The position numbers and the translations under genes are program-made. A DNA stretch of 64,000 nt. It comes from Lichenostomus cassidix (Eukaryota > Chordata > Aves > Passeriformes > Meliphagidae). Each line of letters begins with the position of its first letter. The stretch's first letter is position 1. Shown in pieces: positions 36,401 through 48,009 of this stretch. The notes under the pieces are model-generated. The model was not told the origin of the DNA and did no database searches. It was given only the letters and a program-made list of their open reading frames with translations. Location of the stretch: the NCBI GenBank assembly GCA_008360975.2, contig CM039196.1:186001-250000 (forward strand), given 5' to 3'.

Positions 36401-38950
36401 GTCTTGTTAAACCATTTTTTCAGTTTTTTTTTCCCAGAGGAAGAGTGCTGAGTTGTACTAAATTACTAAGTATCTTTAAAAAAACATAAGGGCAACCCCT
36501 CATCTCTTCTGACAAAGTGAACACTAATTACAAAAAAGGAAGTGCACAGCTCATTTCTTTAACAAAAAATAAAATCTGTTCTGACTGGAGGAGAACATCA
36601 GGCCATTAATATGTTCAGATATTCATACAGAGCAGATTTCTCCTGCTAAATCTAGGTAATTATCCTCCCTTGTGATGCATCTAATTGACGTTATATTTAC
36701 AGTAATAAACACCAAGTACACATTATATTGCACTGATATTTAGGAACTCTACCAGGATGCTGTGCCTGACGGTTTACAGGCAGAAGTAAAAATACAAGAG
36801 ACCAGCAGGGGAAAGAAAATATTAAAATATTCTTGTTGAAGTTTACCTTCTTGCAGTTTTCAGCTCCAGTGACCTGTTCAGTACTCCCTGTGCTGCTCCA
36901 CCTGCAGTGAGTGAAGCTGTTGTGGCCTCGGCTGAGAATTAAAACACAAATGCTGCCCAGACTACTGTGATTTCTGTAAGTGATGAACCCTAATCATCTG
37001 GAGGGTCCATCCTTTCAAGGACCACAGGATATATCCTCAGAGATTATTAAAATCAAGGTGTGATTACCTTTCTGTACTGATAGGTTTTTGTAATTGTTTA
37101 TAAAATGCTGGACTCAAGTTCTAGTTAGAATTTATTAACTGATAACTGTCCAATTATTAGAATATAGGTAATGAAGGAGAGCAATGGCTCTGTGCTTATA
37201 TCACTTCATGTAATTACACAACTTCCTGGCTCATGTTGGTTTCCTAAATGGCTGTAAAGCTGACAAAGGGATATTTTGTTGCTTGTAGCAGGAATGATTC
37301 CCTTGAACAATATTTTGAAGGAACAAATAAACCACAGAATTACTGAATTTTCAGCACATTCAGACTGAACAATGGCTGTTGCCAGGCACTCTCCTGAGTA
37401 CTTTCAGAGGATAAACTAAGAAGAAAACAAGAATCTAATTGTTGTAAATATGAAGCAGCAGTTTAATATAGTGAACACTTAGCACTTAAATCATTTTTGA
37501 AGTCCTACTGTCTTAAGACACTGAGTCCTCACACAGAGTTACTGCTGGTCCTAATATTGCTTTGACTTGTTCCTTAACAGCTCCAGGATAAATTCCTTCA
37601 GGTTCCCCAAGTATCTGGATGTGTAAGCTGTTCCTGGTTCTGGTTTTTAGGCTGTATTTCTCTTGAAATGAGCACAAAAATACCTGGGTCTCTGTGGGAA
37701 GCTGAGATACCAAATAACTTGAATCCTTCAGTCTTCTCTGTTGTCTCACATTTGCTCTCAGTTCCTTTAGATAATCTCTCCTTTTCTATTTCATGGTACT
37801 GAAAGAACCTTTTCCTGTTACCCTTGATATTCCTTGCCAGCAATAATTCCCTTTTAACCTCAGTTTTTTTGATTGTATACCTGCCTAGTTCTATAATATC
37901 TTTCCATTTCTCCTTTATGCTGTGTTCTTTTTAGATTTTAAGTTCTTTACAGAGTCATGCCAAGTGTTTTACCTCTGTGGTAGACTCCTTTGCCTTTGTG
38001 TTTTTAATAGACTCTGTTTTAATAACTGCCAGTTCTTCTGCACTTCTGTTTCCCTTAGAATGCCTTCCCAAAAGATCCAACCTACTATGTCTGTGAATCT
38101 GTTGAATGTCACTATTCCCATGCAATAGAGAACTCAGGCAAAATCTCAAATTTCTTTCTACTTCCAAATTCTTACTTAGCTTCTCCTTATGAGTTAGAAT
38201 CAAATTCATGCCCCCAGTAACTCCCTCTGCCATCTGGACAAATTACTATCCCTGAAATACAGCAAATGCCTTCTGGGCAGCCTGTATTTTCCAAACATTT
38301 TTCAAGACATAGTTTGGGAATAAAATCTGTCTTTACAATTTTGTCCTTCAGGTTTATTCATTAACTATAATTGGGCATGATTTTCCTCTTTACGTGCTGG
38401 TAACTTGCAGTATACAAGACCTTTTCAGTTATATTCTTTAACTTTTTGGGGATAGAGGAAATGCTTGAGGCTCAATTTACAAAGAATGAGTCACCTCTCA
38501 CTCAGTGTTCTTACAATTAAACAGACAAGACAGCCTCAAAGTAAAAAAAACCATCAGTATTATTGCCACCCCTATTTCATCAAGGGGACTTCAAACACAG
38601 TGACTGTCCAAAGGTCATTCTTGATATCTGTGCAAGACTTGAAAATTGCATTAAATCTTCTTAATTCTAGTCCAATATCTAAGTGACAAGTAGTTTTTTC
38701 TTGTATTAACCTAGTCCTAGTTCACTTTTTAACAGTTATTCAAGATCTTTGTCATCCAATTTTGATATAATTTTGTTAATTGCCTCACATTTAGGGGATT
38801 TTAAGCCTTATTGAAGAATAAATTGCCTTCTTTAAGGGTTTCTTCAGAAAGACTATGGATAGAAAGGTAAAAAAGTGGGGATGAGATTGAAGGGAATTAG
38901 AAATAGTATTTTTGTGTCAAATGTTTTACCTGTCGATTTATCTGTCCACA
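33420..38950. other. No gene seen; non-coding DNA with homopolymers
   Basis: No exon was recognised. There is a run of 12 A at 35416-35427 and of 15 T at 35473-35487, close enough together to be remnants of oppositely oriented tails. A weak MIR-like word lies near 37370 (listed separately). Minus-strand frames around 37.5-38.2 kb give Lys/Glu/Ser-rich products with no recognisable domain. Confidence 0.5.
37366..37425 (+). mobile_element. Weak MIR-core-like relic
   Basis: TTGCCAGGCACTCTCCTGAG followed by TACTTTCAGAGG resembles the MIR core 'tgtgccaggcactgttctaag' then 'gctttaca'. The downstream 'tcatttaatcc' part is not visible. The match is short and from memory, so it may be chance. Confidence 0.25.
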
Positions 38951-38953
38951 GAC

Positions 38954-38985
<32 letters not shown>

Positions 38986-39019
38986 GTGTGTGTATCTATA
39001 TATTTATATATATATATAT
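38954..39019. repeat. AT dinucleotide microsatellite
   Basis: The tract is mostly TA units, interrupted by a short TGTGTGTG patch and a TCTA/TTTA interruption. The opposite strand gives a Tyr/Ile/His-rich frame (YIYIYMYIYI) that is only a shadow of the repeat. It is likely to be length-variable. Confidence 0.9.
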
Positions 39020-39020
39020 G

Positions 39021-41880
39021 CATGTAAGTAGGAATGGATGTATTCAACTTTACATACTTGATTATTGGTTTCCTAGCCATCAGTTTAGGTAATAATAATA
39101 AATGTAATTTATGCAGTTATTGTACAGTCTTAGATGTGAATAATGTATTTTAAGCTTCTCACAGCTACCAAGTGGGACAAGAGAGAGCAGGGCAGATGGC
39201 AGGGTGCAGCTCTCAGGGTCAGAATATCAGAAATATTCACAAGTATATCACTCACAGAGTTCAATCCTGCACAGCCCTCAGGTGGTTGCATCTGTGCTCC
39301 TGCACTTACCTCTGGAAGGAGAAAGCTTGCATTCAGACCAAATCACCTTGGCTTTCTTTTCTTTTTCGGTATTTCAATAATCCTACCCTGCCTATTTCAA
39401 ATACAGAGCCTCTGCTTCCCCTCCACAGCAGAAGGAGCTCTGCTTACCCTCATGCTCTGCATGCCTCGTGCAGAGGGGAGTCTGATTAACTTTTGACTGT
39501 TGGTGGATGAGATATGACATCCTAAATTAGGAGCTGTTTATAGCTGTGTTGAAAGGAATAGGTAATGAAGGTAAGAAAATATTTTCTACCTTTCGCTTTT
39601 TGCAGTTAATAATAATTTTCCTGCCCACAGCAACATTTCCTCCACACTGGTTCAGCTGTACCTGGTGAGTACAAGAATCCCCATTCCAGCCTTTTTATCA
39701 CTCTTCTCCCCTCTAGGGATATGAAGTTCAGCCGAAGTCTAGAAGGAAAAAAGAGTTTTATGACAGTTTCATGCTGTGGTAGCTTATACCAGGAAAACTG
39801 AAACTTTGGAGGCATGGCATTTATTCAGGTTTTTTGCATAATTCCCAGGGTTAAATACAATAAACCATGTAAGTTGAACAATTAAATAATGAATACTGAC
39901 AGAGTTGTTTTAGTAACTTAATATAAGATGTAGAGGGGGTGATGACTGTGGAATGACTAATTTCTGATCCCTACCCACAAATTAGCATTCCTTGTGTTTG
40001 CTTTTGAGTGTCTAATTGTGCACTTCAAGAGAAAATTATAAACTGTAATTGGTTCACAACTGAAAATACAGAGGCTCAGTGACCTCACTGCGTGGCAGAA
40101 CTGTGCAAAACTTCCTTTCACTTCTTCATGTCCTTTAGAAAACAGATGGTCAAGGTCTCAGAGTTCCCAATGTCATTTAAATAATGGATATAGCAAGAGT
40201 GCAGTGAGGTCCAGAAAGCCTGCTTAGGCTTTGGAGTTTGGAGTGGAGGTACTTAAAGAAATGAGGTTTGACTGGATTGGGGTGGTTGAAGTTCAGGAAA
40301 TTTTTCAGGATTGTAGAATTTGAGGTTCTCATCTATGGCTTTTGTAGTTTTGATTCTCCTCTCTGATTGCCTTTGGAGTATCTGCAGGGTTTTCTTGCAT
40401 TTGCAGGGAATTTACATTTTAAATTGCCTGTGATGTGCTCTCTTTCCACTGCTCTAATTTCTCAATGTCATTTTGATTATTAGCATTTTTTTGATACAAG
40501 TTAAAGTACTTTGCTCCTTTCTAACCACACAGCTTTTGTATTCCCCAGACATATATTTACTTTCCAGTGTGCTTTAGTATGACTTTCTATAGGCAGATAT
40601 TTAATTTCCAGTTGTTCCCTTCACTTGCAGAATAGCTTATTTTGCCTAATTATTTCTCCTTTTTAATCTTTATATTTCAAGGGAAATGGGGTGACACATT
40701 CCATCTGAATTTTTCTCATTGTGAATTTATTTTAATTGACACAGATATTTACTGGGAAACAGATGATTCTTTTCCAGCTCTTGCTCCTCTCCAAGGTGAG
40801 CTGCAGGGATGATCTCTGTCCCTGTCCCTGTCACAGCCTGGTCTTGCTGCAGGGAACTCTCCACAGCCCAGCCTGCAGCCCAACCCTGCACCTCTGCTCC
40901 TCCAATTCCATTTTCTGTGAAATGTTTATTCCTGGCCACCACTGCTCACAGGCACTTCCATCCTGGCAAAACCCCTCGGGGAGAAAAGCAAAGCACAGAA
41001 GAGCATCACAGTCACTGCCTCTGCTCTTTAATGACATTGAACAGCTTTTCTAAAATTAAACAAGTGTCTTGCACAATTTAGTTCCAGACAAGGCTTCAGA
41101 AGATAATTCATGTCAGGCACTCTTGGCTTGTAGCCACCTACCTAGTTGTGGCTACCATTCTTTAAATACTTGTTTAGAATTTAATTCACTTGAAACATGA
41201 TACAGGATTTTTTAACAAAATATTCTTGGAGGAATTTGAATGTTTTCTCCTTTTACCCAAGTAAGTGAGTTTCAGTGCCTGGTTGCTGGGGTCAAAAGAA
41301 ATCCATTTTATTTGTGTGGATAAGGAAATATAGAGTTGTGAGCTCTTGCTAAAATCAGGTGAGGTTAAGCATGGATGTTCACACCATGTACAGTTGTACA
41401 ATGTTGCAGTAGACATTGCAAGTGTGTTTGATTAACAGTTCCTGCTGGTTTTCCACATCTTTGGGGATTCCTGTGTAATGTCTGTGATCTCTAGTCACTG
41501 CCAAGGGAGAAAAGGACAATGACTTCATGCATTTTGATTCATCTGAGAGAAAGCAAGAACATTTCATGCTTCTCATGAACATTGAGTGTCTAATACAGCT
41601 AATGTAATATATCTCACAGATGATTATAACTGTCCAGGACATACAGGTATTCTAAAGATTGGGTTTGTGTCATTTGTATTCCAGATGATATTGAAGAATT
41701 GTTTCCTCTGTTGATGTACAGAGCCTGCAATTATCATTAGTAGTGCTGATTTTATCTTTCCTTAGAGCAGCTGCTCGTGGTGCTCTCCTGGATGGAGCTC
41801 TCCAACATCCTCTCCTGTAAAATCTTTGGAGCTCTTGGCTAGAACCTCCTCTCACCTGGGTTTTCTCTATTCTGTCCCCA
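39021..41880. other. No gene seen; slightly GC-richer near 40.8 kb
   Basis: No exon was recognised. Four AAT units lie near 39090. Around 40790-40950 the sequence is richer in C and G and includes three CCCTGT units. This explains overlapping open frames on both strands there. A 117-codon frame at 39143-39496 overlaps a second frame and resembles no known protein. Confidence 0.5.
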
Positions 41881-41881
41881 G

Positions 41882-41945
41882 GTCATGCATTAAAAGCTGT
41901 GTCATTCCTTTTGCCTTCGGAAATGCTGGCAAGTGTGTGTCGCAG
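41882..41945 (+). other. Candidate 64-bp internal exon, unidentified
   Basis: The segment is bounded by a good acceptor (TTTTCTCTATTCTGTCCCCAG, ending 41881) and a good donor (CGCAG/GTATGA, GT at 41946-41947). A possible branch-point context (CTCTCAC) lies about 30 bases upstream of the acceptor. Only one frame is open: after a single base it reads 21 codons with three Cys and the word PFAFGNAGKC. Signals this good on both sides of a short open segment are uncommon by chance, but they do occur in 64 kb. The peptide matches no family I know. Confidence 0.2.
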
Positions 41946-43735
41946 GTATGATTGTCATTAGTGATTAATCTTAATGTGTATTTTGATCTTCCTCCTTTTC
42001 CTTTCTTTTTATTTTCTGGGAGTCTGATAGGACAAATGCCCACAATCAGCTTGCACAGACAGCCATTGCAGAGCTTTCGCTTGGAAACACACAGAAATAG
42101 GAAATAATAAACTCCAAGGAGATCTCTTACTCTATTAATATGCATGACAGGAGCTATTTCCTGAGGCATATCTTTATTTTAATAGAGTAATTTAGAGTAT
42201 TTTTGAAAACATATGCAATTAGCATTGATTTTTTTTTCACCATGACAGTACTGAAGGTGCATAAATGAGAGCCTGAGGTATACTTTTCTTGTATTGTTTG
42301 AGATAGTGCTCCAACATATGCTCTTCATTTTCAGGTGGAAAATGCTTTGTTTGACACCTCTTTGCAAGCTCACAAATGGAGCAGATTCCCCTCCAAAGTT
42401 ACATTTTCAGGAACTTGTTTCAGAAGAATTAGGCAGTAGAACACAGAGTTCTTCTGAAGACTGATCTTGCAAATCATGTCGTGTCACCTTGGAGTGATAC
42501 TTCACGCTGCTCTGGCTTTCCCAGTGACTCTACAAATTGCTTTTGCAAGCAGAAATTTATTGCACATATGTGATGTAGCTCTCTTGTTTTTCCCCTCCAT
42601 CACTCGCTCAACTCCTCCCCGAAACAGATGTTGCTATAAAGTGGTATGTCATTTGATCCTGAACTTTTCTTAATGATTGTGGTGGCATTTCTAATATTTC
42701 TTAGAGGCAAGTGAAGCAGCTGCCAAATGTAATTGTTTCACTAAGTCAATGAAATACATTTTACCACAAAAACAGTACAGCTGTGATTTCATAATTGTTG
42801 CTACCTTTGTTCCACTGCAGAGTCAGTTCTAGACACAGACACAGTTCTAGAATATCTCTGGATAATCCCCATTCCGAAATCCCAGGGTCCTACAAAGTGC
42901 ATTGCTGTGTGCTTTTTTCATTCATGTCGAACAAATGTCTCACAAATCTGGACATCTCTGCTACTCTAACTTGTCAGGAGACTTTTTTTTTTTTTTTTGA
43001 TCGTGTTTTAAATTCTCCTCCTAGACTGGCCCTTATGAAGACCCAGGATACTTAACCCAGATGAATTTTGGATGAGGCATATTTGGGCTTTCTTTCTGGT
43101 TAGCTCACTGAGGGTGAGATCTGCCATTCTGCTTTATCCGTTAAGGTTTTTTCTTTTTCTCTTTTAACAGATTCATAGGAAAAGGATTCAGATAAATTCC
43201 CTGGTTACTTTGGATTGTCTTTGGGCTTTATTTGCTTTGTTTTTTTGCTGAGGAAGGGAAAAGAAGTTAAAATATCTTGCACATGCCTTCTGCTATAGAC
43301 AAAGATCAAGTAAGATGTAAGACAGTCCAGGCTTTCTTTGACCTTGGTCCCACCCTTTCTTCCCCCTTGACATTTATTTAAATGCTGAACTCCAAGCCAA
43401 CACTGAATTTCTTTCATTATTCACAACAGAGCACTTGTAGATATTCAGCACTTGTGATTCTGCCATGACCTGCTGCACTGGTCATGGTTCATTAGGTCAT
43501 GTTTTGAGGAGCTGCAGATGTTTGGACATGGAGTTTTAATTTAATCCATTACAGTAATTTAGGCCAGCTATGAAACTATGATCTGCATCCATATGTAAAT
43601 TCAGAAAAGGTTGCATTTTCATCAGTGCTAGACTTCTCAAAAGATATTAAAGTTTTGCATATTTGGGATTGCTGCTTTCTTCACTGTCAATCACAACTAC
43701 AAAGCATTGATGCCACTACACCTCTTCTGTTCTAA
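41946..43735. other. No gene seen; non-coding DNA
   Basis: A run of 16 T lies at 42983-42998. An inverted repeat CCATGACC/GGTCATGG with a 9-nt loop sits at 43463-43487, with a further GGTCAT just downstream. Nothing else was recognised. Confidence 0.5.
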
Positions 43736-44270
43736 AATAAACACAGCCAAGCCTTGTTCTAGGGACTAATCATAGCGCAGTATTTAGTAGAGGTGTGTTT
43801 AATTCTAAATACTAATTAACACAAACCCATTGCTGAAATGATGCTGTTGCTAAGCAGCTCCCAGCAGTTGTGCAGTTTAAACTCAATTCCAGCCAGCTCA
43901 GCAGTAGCCTGCAGGAAATGTGGAAATGGTAACTAAAATTGTTTCAATTTCTAGAAGGGGCCTTTGAAGACTGAGAGACAAGACTGATATATTTGAGAAA
44001 AAGTAATTACAATGAACAATGATTTCCAGTTTTGTTTTAGCATACTTGTGAGGCATTCAATGTGTACAACCATTTATATTTTTCCAAATTCAATCAGGCA
44101 ATAAAATGTCTGCGGTCAGAAAAGGCTATTGCTTATTACATTGTCTCTGGGGAAAGGAGTGTCTGCCAGAAGATTCTCACTTCATTCGACCGCTGTTGAA
44201 TCCTCCAGCTGATATTATTTGAATTTACACTAGAATTGAACCTGGTACTGAAACAATAAAATGTTTGCTC
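43736..44270. promoter_or_regulatory. Motif-rich block, possible conserved regulatory DNA
   Basis: Within a few hundred bases are AGGTGTG (T-box-like, near 43791), TCTAAATAC (MEF2-like), CTAATTAAC (homeodomain-like) and GTTGCTAAGCAGC (RFX X-box-like, near 43848). There is little simple-sequence DNA in the block. The motifs are seen; conservation and function are inferred from the general look of the block and were not tested. Confidence 0.18.
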
Positions 44271-44365
44271 GTAAAAAAGGAGAAAGAGTAAATGGAAAAT
44301 TTTGTTTTATGACAGCGAGACAAATACCAGTAAAGTGAAACTGTGGCAGGAAATGCAGCTTTCTT

Positions 44366-44397
44366 AAAAAAAAAAAAAAAAGAAAAGAAAAAAAAAA
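44366..44397. repeat. A-rich tract
   Basis: Sixteen A are followed by GAAAAGAAAAAAAAAA. It resembles a retroelement poly(A) tail, but no element body or target-site duplication was recognised beside it. Confidence 0.85.
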
Positions 44398-44710
44398 GAC
44401 ACTGAATTGGATCTTGAATCTTCTAGGCTTAATATTTTAAACATAAGGCCCTGAGAATTTATGACTGAATCATTTTGCATATCTCAAACAAGACTTTCCT
44501 TGTCCCACAAATAGAGACCTTTTCCTGGTATTGAATTGGTTTTTTCTATTTCTCAGTGACTCATATTCCTTGTTTACATCTCTATCTGTCTAGCTGTCTC
44601 AGGACATGAGGTTTTGTTCCTGAAAGAGCAGATATGTTTTCTTGCAAATATCACAGTGGAATTTAGAAATTTTTACCATGTCTGGGTAAAAGAACTCAGA
44701 AATGGCAATC

Positions 44711-44748
44711 TTTGTGTTCAGTGAAGTCAGTGGTAAAAAAATCCCACA
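44711..44748. repeat. Possible sauropsid-type repeat relic
   Basis: TTCAGTGAAGTCAGTGGTAAAA followed by ATCCCA resembles the 'CATTGAAGTCAATGG-TAAAA-CCCATTGA' string common in bird and reptile non-coding DNA. It is short and diverged, so only tentative. Confidence 0.25.
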
Positions 44749-45893
44749 AAATGCTTCCTATAAGATATATAATTTGTTTTAGTGACGAATTTATGGATGA
44801 CAGAAAATTTGGATAAATTTAGATGCATAATTTATCCAATAAGAAGCTAATCCATAATAAGTGCAACAAGCCCCAGGAGAGGAATCTGTAAAGTATTTCC
44901 CTTGTTAACAAATTAGTGATGTTATCTTGCCATTTCAATTTCTTCAATTATTCTGATTTGCTTTTGACAATTCACTTAATAAAAAAAAATTACCACTTTT
45001 TTCTTTTTAGCCTACTATTCACTGATGATATTAAACAGAATCTAAGTATATTAACTGCAGCAGTCAATTTTCAGAATTAAGAGAATTAGTGTGTTTGTTT
45101 TTGATCTAAGTTGTACCAAACTGCTATTTCTCATGGATTCTTTGTACTCTGAGGAATTAAAGTGTTATGACAACTTCACATCAAAAAAAGACTTTGGAGT
45201 TCTTACCTCTATCTACACTTAGTAAAATGCATAAGTGGGGATTTTGTGCCCCCTTTTCAGTGTTGGGCTTGGACAGAACTGCAGAAAGCTGTTCTCCTCT
45301 ATCCCAGCTCAATGCCTTTCACATTTCCCCCAGAAGCTAAGCTCTGATTCTCTTCTCCTGTGGGCTTTCATACTGGGAGGATTGATTCAGTTCTTCCTGA
45401 TTATTCAGACAACTGTTCAGATTATTCAGGCAACCTAAAAAACCCCAAACCAGCAATTTGGACTGCTTTCATCCCTTTTTTGAGAGGTCTTAGAGGACTA
45501 CTCAGAAAAATGGGTCAAATCTCAGAAGACAATTCTTGAGTCAGATATCGACCCAGTTCAGAGAAAACAATAATGTAACCCAGAGAAGCCATCCAAAAGA
45601 GAATATTTGTCTGTACACCATTGCTTATACCAACTATTAAACAATCCTTCCTTCAGATTAAATATTAATTTGGTGCTTAGCAATATCATCAGTAATGTAC
45701 AGCTCCATCTCCATTTTAAAGATATAAAGAAGTCCACGCATCCAAAGTGCTTTAATACATTGGCGATATAAAAAAATTGAAATGAAAACAAATTATTGCC
45801 TGAAAATTAATTCCTACATTATATTAATGAAAAATTTCATCAGTGTTGTGTGTCTTAAATCTTTTATTGGTCAGGAAGCAATAGTGATTAATT

Positions 45894-45937
45894 GGGGGGG
45901 TGAGTGTGGGGTGATGTGTGTGGGCAGGCAGTGAGGG
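45894..45937 (+). other. G-rich patch with possible quadruplex
   Basis: Runs of 7, 4, 3 and 3 G occur at 45894-45900, 45908-45911, 45922-45924 and 45935-45937. Spacers are 7, 10 and 10 bases, so the canonical quadruplex rule is met only with long loops. It stands out because the surrounding DNA is AT-rich. Confidence 0.35.
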
Positions 45938-46653
45938 AGAAGGCTTCTGCAGTGATGCCCTTCAGAAATGAAAAGTAAACCTTTTAAAAGCCACATAGGG
46001 CGTAATTTTCATTTGAATAATTGTTTCTGAGATTGGTTCTCTGGAGAAGCAAATGTTTTATCCAGTTTTCCATGATCTGAATGTGTGTGATCATAAATCA
46101 GCTTTCCCATCATCACCTGTTTTCCAGATAACAACTGTTTACAAAATGATCCATCTTTTCCTGGAAATACTTTCATTTAAATGATCCATAGGAGCATATT
46201 TATTGTAAGGTAATGTTCACATGAATTTGTACAATTCATTTTGATTCATTGACTTTCATTTGGACTCAGAATGAAAATAAATTTTGGAATGAGTCATGGA
46301 GGAGATGTTCCATTTCTGACCAGCCCTAGGGTGGCCATCAAGTATTCACAATCATGCTTTAGAATTTCTGGTCAATTTTTCTTACAAAACCACTCCAAAT
46401 TGGATTCAGGTATGTGTAATAAATAAAAGGGGAAGCAGACATGTTGTATGTTATGTGGTTTGCTCAGGAATGTAACATGAAGGAGCTGCAAACAGAGCAG
46501 CCCCAGCCTGAGGTGACAAACAACAAACCCTCAGCTGAGAGGGGACAGTTAAGAGATTTATTGCTAGAAGCATAAGTCTTGGTCACTCCAAGGGGGCAGC
46601 TGAGTTGCAGTGTTAAAAATTATAATATATTTACACTCTTCTGTGGGCTGGAA

Positions 46654-46780
46654 GGGGAAGGGATATGGTGTGTTTGGACAATGCTCAGGCACCTGGTTTG
46701 ATTCTTGAGCTGGTCCAGGAGCTGGAATATGATGGTCCTGTGGATCCCTTCCAACCCAGGATATTCTAGGATTCTCTCTT
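46654..46780 (+). mobile_element. 3' end of a CR1 LINE
   Basis: The segment runs through GGTTTGATTCTTGAGCTGGTCC, then CCAGGAGCTGGAATATGATGG, then GATCCCTTCCAACCCAGGAT, and ends ATTCTAGGATTCTC. This is the order of the avian CR1 3' untranslated end, including the terminal ATTCT-type repeat. CR1 copies are usually 5'-truncated, and here only about 130 bases are visible. No reverse-transcriptase reading frame is present. The opposite strand shows an open frame (RISWVGRDPQ) that often shadows this part of CR1. It is diverged enough to be an old, dead copy. Confidence 0.85.
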
Positions 46781-47470
46781 CTCACTTATTTAAACATATC
46801 CTTGGACTGTGTCTTTTCAAAATGGGGTCAAACACAGAGAAATACTCAAAGCAATTAGCAAAAAAGTAACACAGAAGTTTTCTCATAGTCTAATTATGAC
46901 TTTTTTCACTGCTCTGATAACGTCACAGTTCTTGAAATTGAATTGTCAGAATGAGCACCACGTGGGAGATTTAAAGCTATTTAGGTGCTTCTATTGAGTT
47001 ACCCACCTGAATATTCTAAAAAGCTGACCCTCTCTGCAAAATATCTTTATTAACCTCTAAATGCAGCACCAAATTGCTTCTTATAACCTTTCCTTTTCTT
47101 ACTGTCTGCTTTTGCATAATGCAGCAGCAGGGTTTGAGGCTCGTGCTGTGCTCTGTTTCTGCCCTGTGGGCAGCCCAGATTTGTACAGAGCCCTGGTAAA
47201 GCTTTTTCTTTCCCCGCGTGAGACAAGATCATCTCAACAGCAGCTGTATTTCTTGCGGGGGGAAAAGTACTAATAATTTTGAATGACTATCTACTCAGGT
47301 CTTTCTTTCCATCCACTAAAAGCAACTAGAATGTATCAAGGAAAAGATTCTAGGGAGAGAGAGAATTAATAGTCTTTTTGTCACAAAATTGAATTTGAAA
47401 TGTAATGATGTTAACAAACAAAAAAAAGTTTATTTTAACTGAAACATTTTGAAATAAACTGCTTACAAAT
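46781..47470. other. No gene seen; non-coding DNA
   Basis: Nothing recognisable was found. Around 47.1-47.25 kb the sequence is slightly GC-richer and gives open frames on both strands, which is not good evidence for a gene. Confidence 0.5.
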
Positions 47471-47525
47471 AAAGCAGTTCCTTAAATGAATCTCACTTTG
47501 GCTGAGATTCATTTAAGGAACCTTT
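47471..47525. repeat. Perfect 19-bp-arm inverted repeat
   Basis: The arm GTTCCTTAAATGAATCTCA (47477-47495) is the exact reverse complement of 47503-47521, around a 7-nt loop (CTTTGGC). Past a 2-nt bulge (CA at 47475-47476) four more pairs form between AAAG (47471-47474) and CTTT (47522-47525). A perfect hairpin of this length is unlikely by chance in 64 kb. It is shorter than typical microRNA precursors and fits a short inverted duplication by template switching, or the ends of a deleted element. Confidence 0.95.
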
Positions 47526-48009
47526 CTGGTCTCTCAAAACAAATTAACCACTACCAATAAAGACTAAAGCACAGAAATGAAAAGGCATTACATATTCCAT
47601 ATCAGGCTTTCCAAAGTCCACGGAAGCCAGAGGGGAGCTGCTGCTCCCCTACTTCACTAGGCAGTATTTCAGACCTGATTTGAGAAGAGTTTCCTGCTTC
47701 TCTAAACAGGACCAGTTTAACCCCCCTGCCCCTCCCTTCTTGCCTTATTGAGGCCACCAGAGCTGAACCTCGAGCAGTTTTGTCTCCCCTGAAGCAGGCT
47801 GGAGAGTGATGCGTGAATTACTTCAGAGAGATAATCAGTCAGGGTTCAAGAAGAGATTTCTGCCCATTTGCAAATATCCTTTTGGTGCATTCTGGCTTCC
47901 CATCTTCACCCAGCTCATGTTCAGCTGGCAGCTCTTATCTCCAGCGCAGTTCTGAAACACAGTTGTGCTGAGGTGAATTACATCAGTGTATTTTCTAATA
48001 AAGGTGATT
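47526..48009. other. No gene seen; non-coding DNA
   Basis: An inverted AGGGGAGC/GCTCCCCT pair with a 4-nt centre lies near 47631-47650. Nothing else was recognised. Confidence 0.5.

Larger units (their letters stand above)
44271..46650. other. No gene seen; poly(A) tract and a G-rich patch
   Basis: This interval holds the A-rich tract at 44366-44397, a possible repeat relic at 44711-44748, a GATTATTCAG(A/G)CAAC direct repeat near 45400-45435, and the G-rich patch at 45894-45937. A passerine-style AAAAAACCCCAAACC string lies near 45437. No exon was recognised. Confidence 0.5.

Noticed and set aside
38853..39080. Tyr/Ile/His-rich minus-strand frame
   Set aside because: It is the translation of the AT microsatellite.
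39143..39496. 117-codon plus-strand open frame overlapping a second long frame
   Set aside because: No family resemblance, two frames open at once, and no splice or promoter context.
41882..41945. Cys-containing peptide that vaguely recalls small Cys-rich peptides
   Set aside because: Three Cys in 21 codons is too little to assign any such family. It is kept only as an exon-like segment.
46598..46620. AGGGGGCAG word resembling part of a CTCF site
   Set aside because: The left half of the CTCF consensus does not match.
46564..46785. Minus-strand open frame with a proline-rich product
   Set aside because: Its coding part overlaps the CR1 3' end in reverse and is a shadow of that element.
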